Below, in pieces: positions 8,651 through 18,679 of a stretch of DNA of 64,000 nucleotides. The position numbers and the translations under genes were made by a program. Numbering within the stretch: position 1 is the first letter of the stretch; each line of letters opens with the position of its first letter. The stretch covers positions 271,803,114 through 271,867,113 of the forward strand of contig OY856188.1 in NCBI GenBank assembly GCA_963693315.1. Direction: 5' to 3'. The notes under the pieces are model-generated. The model had not been told where the DNA came from and did no database searches. It saw nothing but the letters and a program-made list of their open reading frames with translations. This DNA comes from Diogma glabrata. Lineage: Eukaryota > Arthropoda > Insecta > Diptera > Cylindrotomidae.

Positions 8651-11650
8651 TTAGGAGCATAGGGCGTCTACTAGACTGGACCATCTAACTCTGTTGGGGG
8701 CAATCGCTTTCAGTTCACCCCATGTCTTGCCAATTTGTTTTGCTTCAGCTAGCACCGTTTTCTTCCATGTCATGGGTGGTCTTCCAACTCTCCTTTTACC
8801 TTGTGGATTCCACTCTAGGGACATCCTTGTTATATCTTCGACTGATTTTCTCAGTGTATGTCCTATCCATCTCCATTTTCTTTGTTTTATCTCGGTCTCA
8901 ATGTCTAACTGCTCTGTCTGCCGTAGAAGTTCCTGGTTACTGATGGTGTTTGGCCAGAAGCATTTGATCAGTCTTCTCAGGCATTTGTTCACAAACACCT
9001 GTAGTTTATTTGTGATCTTTCTTGTTTGTTTCCACGTTTCACACCCATACAGCAGTACTGACTTGACACATGCATTGAACATTCGTAGCTTTGTCTTTCT
9101 TGACAGGACGGATGCATTCCAGATCTTGTGAAGCATATTGAACGTATTTCTGGCTTTGTTAATACGCTGACTGATATCTTCTTCAGTCCCGCCTGTTTTT
9201 GCTACAGTACAACCAAGGTACACAAATTTGTCAACTTCGTCCACTTGTGTATTGTTGATGGTAATTGGTGTTATCGTTTTGGTGTTCAATCTCATAGCCT
9301 TTGTTTTTCTGATATTAATGTTGAGACCGACTTCATGTGCAAGGGTTGATAGCTTCTGTATTTTTTGCTGCATGTCCGTATGTGTGTGTGTAAGTAGACA
9401 GATGTCATCTGCGTAGTCTAGATCATTGAGCCGTCTTGTTGTATTCCATTGGATTCCATTTGGACTTGCATCATCGAGCTTTCTCATGATACTATCTAGT
9501 ACTATTAGGAATAGTAGCGGGGATAGTACACAGCCTTGTCTCACTCCTCGGTGGTTGTAGTATTCATCACTTTGCTGTCCTTTGTATTGTATTCTGTTTG
9601 CAGCATCCCGGTACATTTCTTTGATTAGATCAACTATTTTCTTCGGGATGCCCATTTCACAAAGTGTCTTCCATATCGCGCTCCTGTTGATTGAGTCGAA
9701 GGCGCGTTCGAAGTCCACGAAGAGGAGATACAATGGTGAATTCCATTCATTTGATTGCTCAATGATGATACGGATTGTGTTGATATGATCGGTACAGCTT
9801 CTTCCTGGCCTAAAGCCGGCTTGTTCATTTCTTAGTTTCATGTTAATTGATGGAGATATTCTTTCGAGAATGATCATTGCTAGTATTTTCATTATTGTGT
9901 TGAGCAGAGATATGCCTCTCCAATTTTTGCATTCTCTTAGATCACCTTTCTTTGGGATTGTTATGGTTAAACCTTCTTTCCATTTGGTTGGTAATTTACC
10001 TTCGTTCCATACATCAGCTAATAGTGGTGTTAGAGCTTCTGCTGTTGTGTTTACATCTGCTTTGAGTAGTTCTGCTGATATATTATCTGTACCAGCAGAT
10101 TTGTTGTTCTTGAGTTTCTGTATGGCATCTCTAACTTCCCGTTCCGTTGGTGGATGGGTGCTGATAGTTTCGTTATAGTTGTCATCCGGAGACTGCAAGT
10201 TATTTTCTTGTTGGTGGCAGTTGTCTTCGAAGTATTCTTTCCATCTATTTAGCTGTTGTTCATGAGTTGTGAGGGTTTGACCAGATTCATCCTTTATTGG
10301 TGGAGTGTTTGTATATTTGTTGGTGACCTTTCTCACGCATTTGTGTAGTGTGCGCATATTTCTATTAGCTGCTGCTGTTTCCGCAGTCTTGAGAATGCTT
10401 TCTGTATATCTTCTGCGATCATTCCTTGCCATCTTTTTAACTTGTTTTGCTGTGCTTTCATATTTGTTGCGGATCTCGGTTGTGTTCTGGTGACACAACT
10501 GCAACTTGAGCTGTCGACGCTCTTCAATTTTCTTCCATGTATCATCGCTAATCCATGGTTTCCGTGATTTGTCTTGGTATCCAAGCACATCTGTAGCAGT
10601 TTTGACGTAAGCTTCTTTAACTTGTTCCCATTTTTCATCAGTGCTGGTGGTTTCGTTGTTTGGTAGATTGAGCTGGAGCGATTCTTTGAAGATGTTATTT
10701 GTATTTTTGTCGCTCAATCTACTGATGTTAAATTTCCTCTGACATGACTTGTTGTTTTGTTTTACAGCGGCTGGTTTAATTTTGAATGTTGCAATTACCA
10801 GTTGATGGTCGCTGTGTATATCTGCTCCTCGCTTTGCTCTGACGTCTTGTAGTGAGGATAGAAACTTCTTATTCACCAGTACGTGATCAATTTGATTCTT
10901 GGTTCTTCCATTTGGTGATGTCCAAGTGTATTTGTGTATGTTCTTGTGTGGGAACTTGCTGCCTCCTATGAATAGTTGATTTGTGACACAACAATCGATG
11001 AGCCTTTCTCCATTATTGTTACGTGTTGATTCTAGTGCATGTTTGCCCATGACTGATTCCATTCCGGTGTTGTCGGTTCCAATTTTGGCATTGAAATCCC
11101 CTTGTATTATTTTGATGTCATTTCGGTGTGCACTAGCCAGTGTTGCTTGGAGCTGTTCGTAGAATTCATCTTTTGTCGCATCATCAGCTTCTTCGGTGGG
11201 TGCATAGCACTGTATGATCGTTGTGTTTCTAATTTTCGATTGGAATCTTGCTGTTATTATTCTGCTACTGATTGGTTTCCATTCGAGAAGTGCTTTCTTT
11301 GCGTTAGGTGTTGTTAATATTGCTACGCCTTGTTCATGTGTGTTGGATTTACCAGAGAACATCATATAGTTTCCTTCACTTGTTGTTAACTCTCCGCTGT
11401 TTTTCCATCTTACTTCACTGAGTCCTAGTATCTCGATGTTATATTCTTTCATTACTTTCTCAACTTGTGCTAACCGCGATGTTTCTATCAGAGTTCTGAC
11501 ATTCCAGTTTCCTACTCGTGTCCGGGTACGATAGCTAAGGGTCGATATTTTATTATTCCGGTTTGTTTTGCTTTGTTTATTTCTAGTATGCGTTTCTTTA
11601 ATCATTTGAATTTCGGATTCACCTTTCGGATTAACGGGTGATTGGGCCAT
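8651..11650 (-). CDS. endonuclease-reverse transcriptase of a non-LTR retrotransposon (intact, 999 aa)
   Basis: This protein would nick target DNA and copy its own RNA into the nick. The N-terminal ~300 residues form an APE-type endonuclease: GNWNVRTL (~47), LSEVRW (~77), YAPTEEADD (~150), GDFNAKIG (~184) and the catalytic SDHQLV block (~280). The reverse transcriptase follows: WRGISLLNTIMKI, QAGFRPGRSCTDHI, LFVDFERAFDS (~646), GVRQGCVLSPLLF and the active-site box LDYADDICLL (~746). The C-terminus carries KWRWIGHTLRK and GKRRVGRPPMTWKKT, a block common at the end of related elements. There are no stops or frameshifts across 3 kb. The start at 11650 is the first ATG after the short leader. 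No separate ORF1 or gag is present, as in RTE-like elements. It is probably active or very recently active. Confidence 0.95.
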   Translation of the reverse strand: MAQSPVNPKGESEIQMIKETHTRNKQSKTNRNNKISTLSYRTRTRVGNWNVRTLIETSRLAQVEKVMKEYNIEILGLSEVRWKNSGELTTSEGNYMMFSGKSNTHEQGVAILTTPNAKKALLEWKPISSRIITARFQSKIRNTTIIQCYAPTEEADDATKDEFYEQLQATLASAHRNDIKIIQGDFNAKIGTDNTGMESVMGKHALESTRNNNGERLIDCCVTNQLFIGGSKFPHKNIHKYTWTSPNGRTKNQIDHVLVNKKFLSSLQDVRAKRGADIHSDHQLVIATFKIKPAAVKQNNKSCQRKFNISRLSDKNTNNIFKESLQLNLPNNETTSTDEKWEQVKEAYVKTATDVLGYQDKSRKPWISDDTWKKIEERRQLKLQLCHQNTTEIRNKYESTAKQVKKMARNDRRRYTESILKTAETAAANRNMRTLHKCVRKVTNKYTNTPPIKDESGQTLTTHEQQLNRWKEYFEDNCHQQENNLQSPDDNYNETISTHPPTEREVRDAIQKLKNNKSAGTDNISAELLKADVNTTAEALTPLLADVWNEGKLPTKWKEGLTITIPKKGDLRECKNWRGISLLNTIMKILAMIILERISPSINMKLRNEQAGFRPGRSCTDHINTIRIIIEQSNEWNSPLYLLFVDFERAFDSINRSAIWKTLCEMGIPKKIVDLIKEMYRDAANRIQYKGQQSDEYYNHRGVRQGCVLSPLLFLIVLDSIMRKLDDASPNGIQWNTTRRLNDLDYADDICLLTHTHTDMQQKIQKLSTLAHEVGLNINIRKTKAMRLNTKTITPITINNTQVDEVDKFVYLGCTVAKTGGTEEDISQRINKARNTFNMLHKIWNASVLSRKTKLRMFNACVKSVLLYGCETWKQTRKITNKLQVFVNKCLRRLIKCFWPNTISNQELLRQTEQLDIETEIKQRKWRWIGHTLRKSVEDITRMSLEWNPQGKRRVGRPPMTWKKTVLAEAKQIGKTWGELKAIAPNRVRWSSLVDALCS

Positions 11651-11723
11651 CGAATCCTAGCCAGTTTCCAGGGCTGCTGGATAAGGTATACTGGCATACC
11701 GTGGGCGAGATATTCCTGCTTCA

Positions 11724-11736
11724 ATCGATGATTTAT
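11724..11736. repeat. target-site duplication, 5' side of the non-LTR element
   Basis: Exact second copy of atcgatgatttat (8598-8610). It fixes the 5' end of the element at about 11723. Confidence 0.93.
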
Positions 11737-12200
11737 ACATTGACAAAATACGATGGCCTAATAACGCTAAAAGTGCGTTTATGTTTTTCTTTAAAGAAAT
11801 TAACTGAAACTAATTGTATTTTAAATAAAAAATGATTACCCAATGTGCAGCCGAAAATGATAACCATTGGATTCATTTGTATTAAAATGAATTTCAAATC
11901 TGTTGCCATTTCAAATAAATAATATATTTTTATTTTAATATAACTTTAAACTTAATATAGTTTTATTTTTATTAAAAAATTAATTTTAATTTCATAAATA
12001 ATAAACTATAATATTCTACGGTTGTTTTGCACCTTTTGAACAAAATATTTTATTTTTAATGCCGTTCATAAATGGAACATAAACTCTCAACTCTATTATA
12101 ATAGTATAAGCAATAAGTGATTCATACCGAAAGATTATTAAAAATAAACGCGTAAACTGCTTTTCGTTTATTAAAAGATACTATAGTGTGTAGTATTTTT
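11737..12200. other. AT-rich non-coding DNA
   Basis: Nothing recognisable in either strand: A/T-rich, with stop codons in all frames and no repeat that I could match elsewhere in the window. Confidence 0.5.
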
Positions 12201-13507
12201 AACCGACTTCCAAAAAGAAGGAGGTTCTGTGTTTCACTGTAGGGTTTTTTTTATGTATGTACACCGATTTCTCAAAAACGGCTCGTTCGATTTGGATGAT
12301 TTAAATTGTGTTTTATTTGGGTTTATTCACAGAGGGTCCCATAATTGTTTCTTTGATGTGAAAAATACCGTTATTCAGAAAATTGGAAAAAACCATATTT
12401 TTTATGCATTTTCGTTGATTTCGTCAAAACATATTATTCTGTTTGTTTGTTGTGGGCAGTATTATATTGCTATACCTGTCGAGGTTATCGTAAATAATTT
12501 TCTATGACGGGGAATGTGTATGCCGTTTGTGCAAAAATAATAAAACCATAATTAATAGATTGTCACTGATGAAAGTTTTTCCGGTATTTGATGTTATTAC
12601 TTTTAAAACGCTTTCTAGCCGACATTTGCTTTATGACTTCACTAAAAATAAAAAAATTAAAAAACCGTTTTGAAAAGAAATAGAACCGCCTTCAGAAAAA
12701 ACAAAAGAGGCACAAACAAGTGAAAAATAACTCAATTATGGCTTTTATAGACAAAAATATGTTACATTTTGATTAATTTAATTTAATTATGCTTTACTAT
12801 AGACAAAAAAATTACGCTATGAAAAAAGTTACTATATTAAAATAGTTACTTTTTAACCGACTTAAAAAAAGCAGGAGGTTCTGTGTTTCACTGTAGGTTT
12901 TTTTATATGTAGTACACCTATTTCTCAAAAACGGCTAGTTCGATTTGAATGATTTAAATTGTGTTCTATTTGGGTTCATTCCCAGAGGGTCCCATAATTG
13001 TTTCTTTGATGTGAAAAATACCGTTATTCAGAAAATTAGAAAAAACCATATTTTTAATGCATTTCCGCTGATTTCTTCAAAACATATTAATCTGTTTGGA
13101 TATTTTGGGCAGTATTATATTGCTATACTTGTCAAGGTTATCGTAAATAATTTTCTATCACTGGAAATATGTATGCCGTTTGTGCAAAAAAACGCAAAAC
13201 CATAATTAATAGATTGTCACTGATGAAAGTTGTTCCAGCATGTGAAGTTATTACTTTTAGAACGCTTTCTAGCCGACATTTGCTTTATGACCACACTAAA
13301 AATAAAAAAATAAAAAAACTTTTAAAAAAAAAATAGAACCGACTTCAGAAAAAACAAAAGAGGCACAAAAAAGTGAGAAATAACTCAATTGTTGCTTTTA
13401 GAAACAAAAATACGTTACATTTTGATTAATTTAATTTAATTATACCTTACTATAGACAAAAAAATTACGCTATTATACAAAATTACTATATTAAAATAGT
13501 TACTTTT
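12201..13507. repeat. tandem duplication, unit 653 bp (two copies)
   Basis: The units 12201-12853 and 12854-13507 start with aaccgactt(cc/aa)aaaaag-aggaggttctgtgtttcactgtagg-like sequence and are collinear over their whole length, including the block around agagggtcccataattg. Short open frames in both copies (12229 and 12945) are similar because the DNA is similar, and they show no known domain. The end motifs accgacttc/gaagtcggt resemble the ends of insect dispersed elements I have seen, but I cannot name the family. Confidence 0.85.
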
Positions 13508-13920
13508 TATTATAATTATTATAGTTATTATAGTTGTTATAATAGTTATTATATTTTAAAAGTTATTTGTAGTACAAAACTGTTCGAAGTCGGTGCCACA
13601 TTGACAAAAAACCGACTAATATGTCTCGGGCTTGGCACCGATTTCCAACAGTTTTGTACTACAAATAACTTTTAAAATATAATAACTATTACAACAACTA
13701 TAATAACTATAATAATTATAATAAAAAGTAACTATTTTAATATAGTAACTTTGTATAATAGCGTAATTTTTTTGTCTATAGTAAGGTATAATTAAATTAA
13801 ATTAATCAAAACGTAACGTATTTTTGTTTCTAAAAGCAACAATTGAGTTATTTTTCACTTTTTTGTGCCTCTTTTGTTTTTTCTGAAGTCGGTTCTATTT
13901 TTTTTAAAAAAGTCTTTTTT
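13310..13920. repeat. large palindrome: ~288-bp arms, 34-nt loop
   Basis: The left arm 13310-13598 and right arm 13633-13920 are reverse complements with only scattered mismatches. The left arm overlaps the end of the second 653-bp unit, so the right arm is an inverted partial third copy. The centre carries the aagtcggtgcca/tggcaccgatt pair. On one strand it would form a long hairpin. Confidence 0.88.
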
Positions 13921-13956
13921 GTTTATCTATTAGTTTTACTTAACAAAAATTAGTCA

Positions 13957-16201
13957 AATCGTCGCAAAAACAACCAAAAGGCTGTAAAAATCCCGCGCCA
14001 TGTTTTTATTTAGCTTGAAAAGATAATTTTAACTATTATTAATTACTTTTTGTGTTTGGCACTTTACAAAAATCTGTTAAATCATTAGGCACATGTTTAT
14101 ATAATTTTGTAATAAAATTTTGATTTCAAAACATCAATAAAATTGTTCTATGAGACTAAATACAAATTACATAGCGGTTTTATTTACTTATCCAAACTCC
14201 TATCCCCCACATATAAAATAAGCCATATTAAATTATTTGATTATAATATTAGTACATAGTTAAAGTATGGTCCATAACACTACATATCATAATTCTGAAC
14301 ATACAATAAATATACACATTTTATTTAAAACAAAGCAAATATTATTTATTGTTTTCTCTGTAAAAAATGCTTACTTTCACTTACATATTTCTTGAACAAA
14401 AACCTTGGCGCGACCTTTTCTAAATAAAGACAATAATGTCAGTAGTGAGATAAATTACGTGGACTGTGGACCATGGTTGACTGTGCAGCTAATCCGATGA
14501 ATTATTTTAAATTGCAAATACGCTTCAACGTATAATAAAGTCGATCTTGACCAAAGATGTGCCTTTCCACATTATTAACATACCATAGACATTCCACATT
14601 ATTAACGAAATCGCGAGTAGTGTAAAGATCGCCTATCTATATTGTCCACAAGCAAAATTTCATAAAAACCAAAATTTGAAAACTTCATATATAAAACTAA
14701 CTAACTAAATGCATATATAAAACTAACTATAAATTATTACTTTATGCAAAATTTAATATTCGACATGAAATTGTTGGAATAATGTCTAGCAACCAATAAC
14801 TATAACAAGAGCTACCATCTTACCGCGAACATAAGAGCTGGTATTTTTAAACGAATAAAAGAATAGCCGGTTCACCTATTCAATTAGAAGGACCAGCTCT
14901 TTTATTTGAAATTTTTATGCAAACTTTATCACTGCCATCTCTAGCTAGTAAAACTACAATTACATATATTTCTTTTTATACAAATTTAGTAATTATTAAT
15001 TTTGAAATACCGTTTTATTTTAATATGTTTAAATTGTATAATATAAGCTTTGGCCATTATGTTCTTGTGTTATGCATTAACGTTAAAATTGCTTAAGTAT
15101 TTTTAAAATTTAAGGACTGGTCCTTCTATTTGAAATATATTTTATTCGAAAAAAACAATAGAACTTTAAAAATGGAATTTTTTTGTTATAGGGTTTAGAA
15201 TATGTGTCACAACAACACATAAATACCTTTTAAGAACTAGGTTAGGTGCCACAACAACTTGCGTTTTAAGGTGTTGATGAACGCTTTTTTTTTAAACTCT
15301 GTGGATAGAAGCCACCTGAGACTATGGATTCCGGCAAACTATTTCATTTGTTTAATTTTTTATTTAATTTATTTAATTTTTTAGTTTCCATAATTTAGAA
15401 TTATGTAATCACAGATGAAGGATTGATTTTAAGTAAATTAGGAAGTAATCTAAACATGATAATTAAAATATGTTTCATCATCGCCTCTGTGGCTGAATGT
15501 ATAAGACACCGGGAATTAAACTATGGTGTCTGTGATGAATGTGAGTTCAATCCCAACACGAAACACAAAAAAATGTTTAAAAGAAGTTTTCTAAGAGAAA
15601 ATAAAAAATAATAATTTCGAATTACAAAATTCAAATGAATTCCAATAGTACTTAATCACTCACAAAATCTTCTCAAAATTTGTATCAATGTTATACTATG
15701 AGTCAAATTTGTTCACTTTGGCTTTAATGGCTTATTTAGAAAAGGTCGCGCCAAGGTTTTTGTTCAAGAAATATGTAAGTGAAAGTTAGCATTTTTTACA
15801 GAGAAAACAATAAATAATATTTGCTTTGTTTTAAATAAAATGTGTATATTTATTGTATGTTCAGAATTATGATATGTAGTGTTATGGACCATACTTTAAC
15901 TATGTACTAATATTATAATCAAATAATTTAATATGGCTTATTTTATATGTGGGGGATAGGAGTTTGGATAAGTAAATAAAACCGCTATGTAATTTGTATT
16001 TACTCTCATAGAACAATTTTATTGATGTTTTGAAATCAAAATTTTATTACAAAATTATATAAACATGTGCCTAATGATTTAACAGATTTTTGTAAAGTGC
16101 CAAACACAAAAAGTAATTAATAATAGTTAAATTATCTTTTCAAGCTAAATAAAAACATGGCGCGGGATTTTTACAGCCTTTTGGTTGTTTTTGCGACGAT
16201 T
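13957..16201. mobile_element. inverted-repeat element with ~470-bp arms (foldback-like)
   Basis: The arms 13957-14427 and 15732-16201 are nearly identical reverse complements (a few differences by eye, e.g. cttactttc versus ctaactttc). They begin with aatcgtcgcaaaaacaacc and end with ggtcgcgcc-side sequence and ttctaaataa. They enclose a 1.3-kb spacer with no recognisable transposase. I could not identify a convincing target duplication. It is most likely a non-autonomous long-TIR element or a foldback produced by inverted duplication. Confidence 0.8.
15483..15570 (+). repeat. tRNA-like SINE fragment (copy 1)
   Basis: An A-box-like tggctgaatgtataagac (15490) and a B-box-like gagttcaatccc (15542) are followed by cacgaaacac and an A-run. 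It lies in the spacer of the long inverted repeat. It shares layout with the copies at 16540 and 20366 but is the most diverged. Confidence 0.45.
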
Positions 16202-16539
16202 AAGTAGGTTCTGTGAAAGTATTCCAAAAAAAGTTTTAAAGATTTAAAAATTTGTTAACTATGGCAAAACAAACAAAATTTAGATAATATATATAAGGTT
16301 GCTTGATTTATAAAAAAAATTTTATTTCTTAAGTTTTAAATTTTTTGATTATTGAGGATTTTAAATGAAATATTTAATAAATCAATGCTTTGGTAGCGGT
16401 GATGCAAAGCAACCTGATTTTTTACTATGAAATTTGTTTTAAATAAACCTCACATGCGTTTTTAAAACCCATAATATAATATTAATATAATATAATTTAA
16501 TGCAAAAAATCCCATATAATGTAAAAACATTTTCATAAT

Positions 16540-16715
16540 ATGGAGTCTAATGACAGTGGAAAAATTCAACTTAAGTAAAAAATAAATAAGTGATGAAGAA
16601 GTTTCAACTTTGAAATTGTCATCGCCTCAATGGCGTAATCGATAGCGTGTCTGCCCAAGGATTCGAGCCGGGCACTGACAAGGGTAGGTTCGAATCCCAT
16701 CCGAAACACGAAAAA
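16540..16715 (+). repeat. tRNA-like SINE fragment (copy 2)
   Basis: The A-box-like tggcgtaatcgatagcgtgt (16631) and consensus-like B box ggttcgaatccc (16687) are followed by ccgaaacacgaaaaa. The upstream block gagtctaatgacagtgg...aattcaacttaagtaaa is shared with copy 3. The body does not fold as a normal tRNA, so this is better read as a pol III-type repeat than a tRNA gene. Confidence 0.55.
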
Positions 16716-16854
16716 TGTGAATTGGAGTTTTTTAGCGCCAGAATTTTATGGCGATAAATTGTTATGCGATAATGTTAGCACGATATTTTATTAGCGCGCT
16801 AATTACGGCGCAACTTAATGCTTTAATTATAGCGATAATATATGATAGACGATA

Positions 16855-16875
16855 ACGCAGGTGTGGCCCCAGCAT
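16855..16875 (-). repeat. right terminal inverted repeat of the 14-kb block
   Basis: Perfect 21-bp reverse complement of 2786-2806. It is preceded on its inner side (about 16725-16854) by the same tagcgc/gcgataa motifs and followed directly by a copy of the ~135-bp tandem unit that ends at the left arm. Confidence 0.75.
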
Positions 16876-17015
16876 AATAATAATAAAATTCATTTCAAAC
16901 AAACAATTAATTTTATTTTTTTTCCAAAAAATTAGGTAAAAAAATAAATAAAAATCTTTCTTTTGACACACTTGACAACTTCTTTTTGACAAACTTGTAA
17001 TGCAATAATCTAGTT
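16876..17015. repeat. single unit of the ~135-bp tandem repeat
   Basis: Contains ataataataaaattcatttcaaac, aaaaaattaggtaaaaaaataaat and tttgacacacttgacaac in the same order as the array at 2240-2785. It abuts the right terminal inverted repeat of the 14-kb block. Confidence 0.85.
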
Positions 17016-17710
17016 TTTGATCTCATATACCAATCCCGACCATCAAGATTTCTCCAAATTTAATGTTCCTACTCGTAATCACTTAAAATGATCGTTTTTT
17101 AAGCCAAAAATATGCAAATTTCCTTGTTTTGACACACATAATGATTTTTTTGGCACACTTCCGGTACAGTTATCGAACACAGCGTCTTTTCGGACCTGTC
17201 CCTTGAGTATACCTATTTTTAGAAAAAAAAATTTTTGAAATCCCTCCAGTGGTTTTCCCTGTAGCGTAGGTAATGACGGCCGGCCGACAGACAGACATAC
17301 ATTTTTTTTTTTTGCTTTTTTGCAATCAGGAGGTCCTAAAACGTCGAGAAATGTCAAAAAAAGTGGGGGTAAGAATTTCACTTTGAGCTCATGAATGTAA
17401 TACTTAGGTCTTTCAGACCGAAGTAATTCAGTTGGCAACTCAAAACAAAACGATTACCACCTCAGAAACGCGAAAAACATCAGAAAGTCATATTTTTCAG
17501 TTGGCGGCACTGTCACAATAACATTAAAAATTACCCTTGCAGCCAAATAAAAATAAAATTGATATCTGGCAATAATCATCGCCGACGATAAATTAGAAAT
17601 AGGATCTAAAATTTCTCCGACGAAAAAAACTTTTTCGTTTATCGCTGTAGTTGTGTTTGAAATGTATGTATTCTGTGTATTCTAATGTTACTAACGTCGT
17701 CGTCGGACGA
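17016..17710. other. probable old dispersed repeat, no gene
   Basis: A GC-richer patch at 17140-17345 includes ggccggccgacagacagaca. An open frame on the minus strand across 17079-17438 has no recognisable domain and low-complexity composition. I treat it as repeat-derived. Confidence 0.4.
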
Positions 17711-17732
17711 TTTCGCCCGTGTTGTGTTTCTA
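17711..17732 (-). repeat. right arm of the outer terminal-inverted-repeat-like pair
   Basis: Reverse complement of the left arm at 1341 (CCGTGTTGTGTTTCTA here). Immediately inside it is a ggacgatt motif that echoes the ggacgataacg motif inside the left arm. The two arms are 16.4 kb apart, so they may be two ends of one composite block or two unrelated copies of one element end. Confidence 0.4.
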
Positions 17733-18679
17733 GCTTTACTATAGATAACGGGGAACGGAATGTTGAGTTGGATGTTAATTTTATCTTTACGTAGAAAACA
17801 GACGGTACCTATCTATCTGAAGCAACATCTAAAGCCTACTTTTCCAAAACTTCCTTCAGTATCAAACAGTCAGTGGAATTTCCAATCCCATATACACCTT
17901 TAAATCCTGGATTAGGCATAATTACCGAAATTCCTGTTTCTTATAGTATAACTTACACTTACTCTAGAAACTAATCAAACATTCCACCATATTTGATGGA
18001 TCAACATTTCTCATATCCCTTACATCTACCATCCCCAGTATTCTGTAAGCAATCAGAAAACAAAAATAATAGAGTCTCAAGCAAAACGGGCCAATTCAAC
18101 TAAACTTTCATCAAAATCAAACTTTAATATAAACCTTGGAGCCCTGATAGCACCTTCAAATTTTAACAAAATTCAATATCGGGTTTATTTGTAACTGCAC
18201 AAAAAAGGATTTCATCTACTTTGTATTTAAGCCCATCTAGTAGGTTCTTGTCAAATAATTTTCCTGTTACCGATATGTAGATGGAATTTTTACGATCTAA
18301 ATTATTTAAATTCAACACCAAAAAATATTGCATCAATTCAACTTTTAACTTTTCAACATGGTTCTGCTGATAATTTTTCATGTTCGGAGAATTCTGAATC
18401 ACATGGCTCTGCAAAATTACATAATTCATAGCATGAATGGCATCACAATCTAATCTAATTACATGATAATAGTCATTGAATGGGACATCAACCCATATCT
18501 TTGAAGAAAAAAAGGACATCCCACTTGAGCACTCGGAAGCTGAAAACATGAAATTCTCACCAACTAAATAAATTAAGACTACCTGAAAAATACTTAGTTG
18601 TACAACAAAAGCCCCATCATACTTTCAGCCAGATCAAAGAAAATAATACAAATAGATGCTTCGGACATCCCGAATGAAG

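Larger units (their letters stand above)
8611..11723 (-). mobile_element. full-length APE-type non-LTR retrotransposon (3.1 kb)
   Basis: The element lies on the minus strand. From its 5' end it has a 73-bp leader (11651-11723), a single intact ORF (8651-11650), almost no 3' UTR (about 13 bp past the stop plus a few bases) and an uninterrupted 27-nt poly(A) tail (poly-T at 8611-8637). An exact 13-bp target duplication flanks both ends, so this is a complete, recent insertion. One ORF combining an apurinic endonuclease and a reverse transcriptase suits the RTE/Daphne-like group. The exact clade is uncertain, since poly(A) tails are unusual in classic RTE elements. Confidence 0.92.
2786..16875. 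mobile_element. possible large non-autonomous TIR element or composite block (14.1 kb)
   Basis: The block is bounded by perfect 21-bp inverted repeats and flanked on both sides by units of the same tandem repeat, as if inserted into the array. The flanks are low complexity (ataat on both sides), so a target duplication cannot be proven. No transposase was found inside; the only intact ORF belongs to the nested non-LTR element. It may be a deletion or fusion derivative carrying other insertions, or two separate copies of one element's end. Confidence 0.4.

Noticed and set aside
8694..9416. Several + strand open frames across the non-LTR element
   Set aside because: They are antisense shadows of the intact minus-strand endonuclease-RT and have no domain of their own.
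12229..13205. Similar short proteins in both 653-bp units (12229 and 12945)
   Set aside because: Similarity follows from the DNA duplication; no known motif, and the frames differ in start and end.
16623..16712. Possible true tRNA gene
   Set aside because: A and B boxes are present but no acceptor stem or normal anticodon arm can be drawn.
17079..17438. 119-residue minus-strand open frame
   Set aside because: Low-complexity, no domain; the DNA looks like a dispersed repeat.
18163..18549. 128-residue minus-strand open frame
   Set aside because: No recognisable domain, and it lies antisense to the probable upstream part of a decayed Gypsy element.
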